DNA from: Mesotaenium endlicherianum | Taxonomy: Eukaryota > Streptophyta > Zygnematophyceae > Zygnematales > Mesotaeniaceae | DNA: 64,000 nucleotides | Direction of reading: 5' to 3' | Assembly (NCBI GenBank): GCA_009602735.1 | Contig: WELA01009316.1 | Coordinates: 59,408 to 123,407, forward strand | Part shown: piece by piece, positions 60,201-64,000 of the stretch | How the letters are laid out: each line of letters begins with the position of its first letter | Numbering within the stretch: the first letter of the stretch is position 1 | Notes under the pieces: model-generated | Told to the model about the DNA's origin: nothing | The model's input: the letters and a program-made list of their open reading frames with translations, nothing else | The model's database searches: none | Position numbers and translations under genes: made by a program

Positions 60201-61563
60201 ATGGGGTGCTGTTTGGGGGTTGGCGCAGGCTCGTTGAACAACCGCTCGGAGGTGCGGTCCATCCTCAGCGCTGACAGGGCTGCTCACCCGCGCTTCTTTC
60301 AGAAGGCGGTGCCGCTCACAGCGCAGGTCTGCTCGGGGGAGCTCGCCCTGCTCGCCCTTTGTTTGCTGCTCTGCTTCCTCCTTCTGTAGATGCGGAGTAC
60401 ATGCATCTCTTTAACAACTCTTGGAAGGCGCTTGGTTATTGCATTGGGCTGATAATTTGCGAGTGTGTCTCTGGCGATAGAAGGGAGGCGGGATGATACA
60501 GTGGTACTCAGGCGGGTGTGTATGTGTGCACTTGATAGTAGTCACGCGCACGCACACGCACACAAACACGCATGCACGCACACACATACACACACACACA
60601 CGCGCGCGCATACACGCACACGCACCCACTTACACGCACACACTTACACGCATACCTACACGCGCATACACGTACAGGCGCACATGCTCCCGTGCACACA
60701 TGCATATACGCGCATGCACGGGTGTCTAGAGTCGCGTGTGGTGCACCACGCATATGCAGAGGCAGCCGAGCACCTACCTTAGTTTGCACTGGGAAGAATA
60801 TCAGTGACCTGTTAGTGGAAATACACAGGGTGAACATCCAATTCCCTGAAAGAGTTTGGCATGCGACTGCTTAAGGCGAGCAGTTGAATCATTATGTGTT
60901 TTGCGTAGTAGGCAAGATGAATGGTGCCAGGTCATGTTGTCTTGAGGGAGCATCACTTGTTGAGACCAGCCCCCTGCAGGTCCTGCTGCTCTGATTGAAG
61001 CCGCCTGACGACAGGCCACTTGGCAGGGGCTGAGTGGGGACAGGTGTGTGCTGGCGAGGCAATTTTTATCCCCGCGGGCTGGTGGCACGAGGTGCGGCAG
61101 CTGCCACGCCCCTCCTACTCGCATGCACAGCCTTGCTCGATGTCTTGCTTCCTTCCCTTCCATCTGCCGCCGCCTGCTGCAGCCACGTGGGCTTGTTATG
61201 AGGTTGGCGGGTCGGCACAAGCTGCTGGCTGATCGGCCTCCTTCCAGGAACTGTGTAGCATGTCTACCCTCTCCAGCGAGAGGTACCCCCGTACACCGCC
61301 ACGGCCTGCTACCCGTGGGTTCAGGGTGAGCTTCTGGTGGTGGTGGGTCCTTGACACGAATGACGTGAGGTGGCACGCTCTGCTGGCTGGCCGGCCTGCC
61401 ACAGGTGTTCACGCACGAGCTGACGTGCTCCGCAAACGCGTGGTTCACGCCCCCCCCAGCAGCTCAGCTGCGGCCCACCCTGATGCTTCTTCGTTCTGTG
61501 AGTGCCACCTTTAAGCCCGGAGCTGTGCAGCTAGCTGCCTGTGGTGACATGGCTGTGCAGTGA
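57268..61563 (+). CDS. JmjC/cupin_8 2-oxoglutarate oxygenase with long low-complexity insert
   Basis: Probable Fe(II)/2-oxoglutarate-dependent hydroxylase or demethylase of the cupin_8 JmjC group. Exons with agreeing phases: 57268-57525 (ATG; EDYNGRANSITGKPFVCSATWLPDW), 58293-59700, 60229-60326, 61044-61091 and 61405 to either 61497 (GTGAGT donor) or an in-frame TGA at 61561-61563. The jelly-roll core reads VEVFRMQYRRVL, FIEKLLEPTLTPDFLG, then VWLGCSVTSQIHFDALDNLHVVLEGLKTFHLYSPWDAVNLYP, with the HxD metal pair and a 2OG-binding Lys. GEAIFIPAGWWHEV follows with the distal His, then ELTCSANAWF. All catalytic positions are present. Exon 2 inserts about 370 residues of Gly, Gln, Ser and charged low-complexity sequence between early core strands, including poly-Gln and a KRRRR-like basic run that could be a nuclear signal. 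The substrate cannot be named. Confidence 0.8.
60540..60720. repeat. CA-rich alternating repeat
   Basis: Alternating cacaca/cgcaca with cgcgcgcgc in an intron of the JmjC gene. Confidence 0.85.
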
Positions 61564-63451
61564 CATTGCGTGTGAGCCCTGGCATCGGTCTGTGTGTTGT
61601 ATATCTTTGTAAAAAAGTTCACTGCTATGCCCAGCCTTGCTTCGGTGAGGGAAAATGCAAGCTGCGCCGTGCATGCCGCTCCATGCAGCCTTGCCCTCCT
61701 GGATGGACTGCGGGAGGAGTGGAGGGTGAAGAGATGCCAGCTGGCCCCTTGTGCATTTGGCGGTGCCCGACTTGCCATTGCTCGGGACGTTTTTGTTTGT
61801 TCGCTTGTGCTCCTATGCATGCCCGTTCAGGACATGCCAAGGCCGCTGTCATGATGCGATGGCCTCGTCCAACTCCTGCTATTTCATCCCCGCACCTCAT
61901 CCCAGCTTCTTACATCAGCTGAATGGGGATTCTATGGGAATACATATAACGTGTTGATGTGCTCTTGGTACTTTACGTCTGTCATAGGGTAGCCATTGCT
62001 TCAATGATTATCACCATTCTCATAATGTCCGATGGTCAGGGCTTGCCTACATACTGGTGGTGGGGCCACTCCAAACCAGGCTGTTTGAGCCATAGCGCCT
62101 GGAAGAGAAGTGGGCAATTGAGCAGATTGACGTGTAAGGAGTTACAACGTTGCGTTTGATCACGACTAACGTAGATGGCAATGCTGGCAGTCATTTTGCG
62201 AGGAGGCAGCTCTCCTCCCTTGCAAGTTGCCTTCAGGCTCAATCTTTTGTGACAACGAGTGCGTGAGCTGTGTAGCACTTGATACCGTCAAAGTCCTCCC
62301 TGTTTTGATGGTGGCAGCCAGTGAAAATGTGTGCCCCTATCACGCAGGGGTGCATAGTGCTGCAGCATCGAGTGGCTCATTTCTCTGCTCTTGGGTACTT
62401 CAAGTGCCATGGTTCAAACTTCCACCTTGATACATTTGTGCAGGAAGCGTACTATAGATTTCTCATGAAAGATGTGGATACTGATTGACATCCAAGGACG
62501 TCCCCACTTGTGTTCCCAACAACGTATTATGTGCTAGAAAAAGTGTGTGCGAAGACGATGGAAGTACGCTGCGCATATCATCTTCATGAACGTCTTTATG
62601 GTTTCGATGAAGTCATTTGTTTGATAGGGAAACAAAAGTCTTTTTAATATTGCATGGAGGTGAGCACGGGGAATAAAAACTGGAAATTTACGTTGTTGAG
62701 AAGACTGCAAGCACAATCTGGTAAAATCGAAACGACAACCGTTCGAGCCAGGTGAACAGCTTCTTGGAAAAACGGAATGCAGTAAATTGAAGTTTATCCT
62801 TGTTTCACTGAGAAACATTTGTTCTGATTGGGTTGTAAAATCAAACTTGGACTATGAACTTGTATTCAAGTTTAGAGGTCTGGAAAGTCATCAATGAGAA
62901 AGTGGGGTGTTACTTCGAAAAATTAGACCTGATTTGTTAAAAAACAAAAGGTAATGCACTTTTGACAACAACATGCATTTGTCATGACGGATCAATGAAA
63001 TTGATGTTAAAAACTTATGGTGAACTAATGTCAGCAACTAAAAGTGTGTGAACGAGATCGCAAAGGTTAAGCCTACTATTCATTCTTGATGAAGCCTTGA
63101 TATTCAACGACGAGGTGTGTTGACAACATCTTGACAGGTTTCAAGTTGTACTTCACGTTTGCGGCGTGGTTAAAGTATGCTCTACGTGACTGGGATTAAA
63201 CCCTTAGTGCACGTGAGTGGAAAATGATAGAAGAAAGATACCTTGCTCAATGATTAATTTGCTCACACGCATCACCATTACATGGTCCAGTGAGCCTTGA
63301 CAGGTAGACAGACAATCATAAGTTGATACTGACTTTCAGCAAACCATGCAGCAAACAAACAAATGGGGTCTCCGCCAAGCCACCCGGGAAGCCCCTGCTG
63401 CTGGCCAGTTCCCTTGCGCCCGATGGCCCGCACTGGCGAGGTCCTCCTCAC
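61564..63451. other. Intergenic, no gene seen
   Basis: The left part is probably the 3' end of the JmjC gene, possibly with further small exons. From about 62.4 to 63.3 kb the DNA is AT-rich with no coding signal I can support. Confidence 0.45.
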
Positions 63452-64000
63452 CCCCGGTGCCCGCGGCAGGCTGCACCAGATGGCCCTTGCACGGGCATGC
63501 GTGTCGTCGCTGCCCAGCGTCCCAGCCTGCAGCCACATGTCAGCGCACGTGAGCGCCGTATTGACCAGCCCAGCTGCCCGGGCCAGCATGACTTGCACGG
63601 AAGTGGCCTTTCCTGCTTGCAGTGTCGCACACGCGCTTGTGCGCTGCGCCATGCGCGAGTTTTTGCAACTCGCCACGTGCCAGCTGCCAGCAAGACTTGG
63701 ACACGAACGTGCGCGTGCGCACACGCACAGGGGTACCCACGCACATGTTCCCTCACGCACGCACGTTCGCACGTGCATGCAGGTATCCCCACCCCACACG
63801 CACCCATGCAAGCACATCTGCACGTGAGCGCCCACACACGCACACAGGCACATTGCACAGGTGCGCCCACTAGCCCTGCCTGCCCTGCTGCCCGCACAAG
63901 CACACACTCACCCGCCCATACAGACGTCCAGACGGGCGGGGCGGGGCGGGGCGGGGGGGGCAGGTGGGACGCACCCGGGCAGTGTCGAAGAGGTTGACGA
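63452..64000 (-). CDS. Partial gene at window edge, unrecognised
   Basis: Two candidate minus-strand exons: 64000-63975 (reads VNLFDTAR, open past the window edge) and 63526-63452 (AGTLGSDDTHARARAIWCSLPRAPG). Both have GT/AG boundaries (donors GTGCGT and GTGAGG, acceptor gcag) and phase 0, so they join in frame. I do not recognise the family. The intron between them is rich in alternating CA/TG. Further exons to the right of the window would decide whether this is real. Confidence 0.35.
63700..63930. repeat. CA/CG-rich alternating stretch
   Basis: Many cacacgcac-type units, within the proposed intron of the edge gene. Confidence 0.7.

Noticed and set aside
1-64000. CRISPR arrays, rRNA or tRNA genes, bacterial-type operons
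   Set aside because: None seen by eye; the window is eukaryotic with spliced genes. A tRNA scan was not possible here.

Overview
This is nuclear DNA from a eukaryote with many spliced genes. The gene content points to the green-plant (streptophyte) lineage: a large leucine-rich-repeat receptor kinase, a SERK/BAK1-type co-receptor kinase, a plant-type WDR26/GID7, an ALS3/STAR2-type UPF0014 membrane protein and a chromodomain Ty3/gypsy retrotransposon whose primer-binding site resembles initiator-Met tRNA. Most genes have very GC-rich exons, G-rich introns and many short exons, which would fit a charophyte (zygnematophyte-like) alga better than a flowering plant. That placement is inference. 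There are two N-gaps (11940-12817 and 52168-52219) and a single N at 33085.

Layout. 0.96-7.0 kb (minus): an LRR receptor kinase with about 37 LRRs. 11.2-17.4 kb (plus): a SERK-like LRR receptor kinase, head to head with the first, with its LRR exons partly in the N-gap. 18.0-19.3 kb (minus): TFIIIC subunit 6 (GTF3C6 family). 20.4-24.1 kb (plus): a neuferricin-like (CYB5D2) cytochrome-b5-fold protein. 25.4-30.4 kb (minus): WDR26/GID7 of the CTLH/GID ubiquitin ligase. 31.7-35.8 kb (plus): a NUP42/CG1-like CCCH zinc-finger FG nucleoporin. 36.8-38.2 kb (minus): UPF0014 transporter (ALS3/STAR2/FetB). 39.7-42.3 kb (minus): proteasome lid subunit RPN12. 42.8-43.5 kb: a degenerate minisatellite. 43.7-50.4 kb: a complete, young Ty3/gypsy chromovirus with 503-bp LTRs and a GAGAT target-site duplication. 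51.8-56.7 kb: a diverged direct duplication of GC-rich non-genic DNA. 57.3-61.6 kb (plus): a JmjC/cupin_8 oxygenase with a very long low-complexity insert. 63.5-64.0 kb (minus): the edge of an unrecognised gene.

Most genes are housekeeping (RNA polymerase III transcription, proteasome, GID E3 ligase, mRNA export) and show no operon-like logic. The exception is the divergent pair of receptor kinases, one with a giant ectodomain and one of the co-receptor family, which may work together. The co-receptor has a non-RD catalytic loop (HCD instead of HRD). Gene models were built by hand from splice sites, reading phase and protein-family similarity. Exon coordinates with matching phases are given in each entry.
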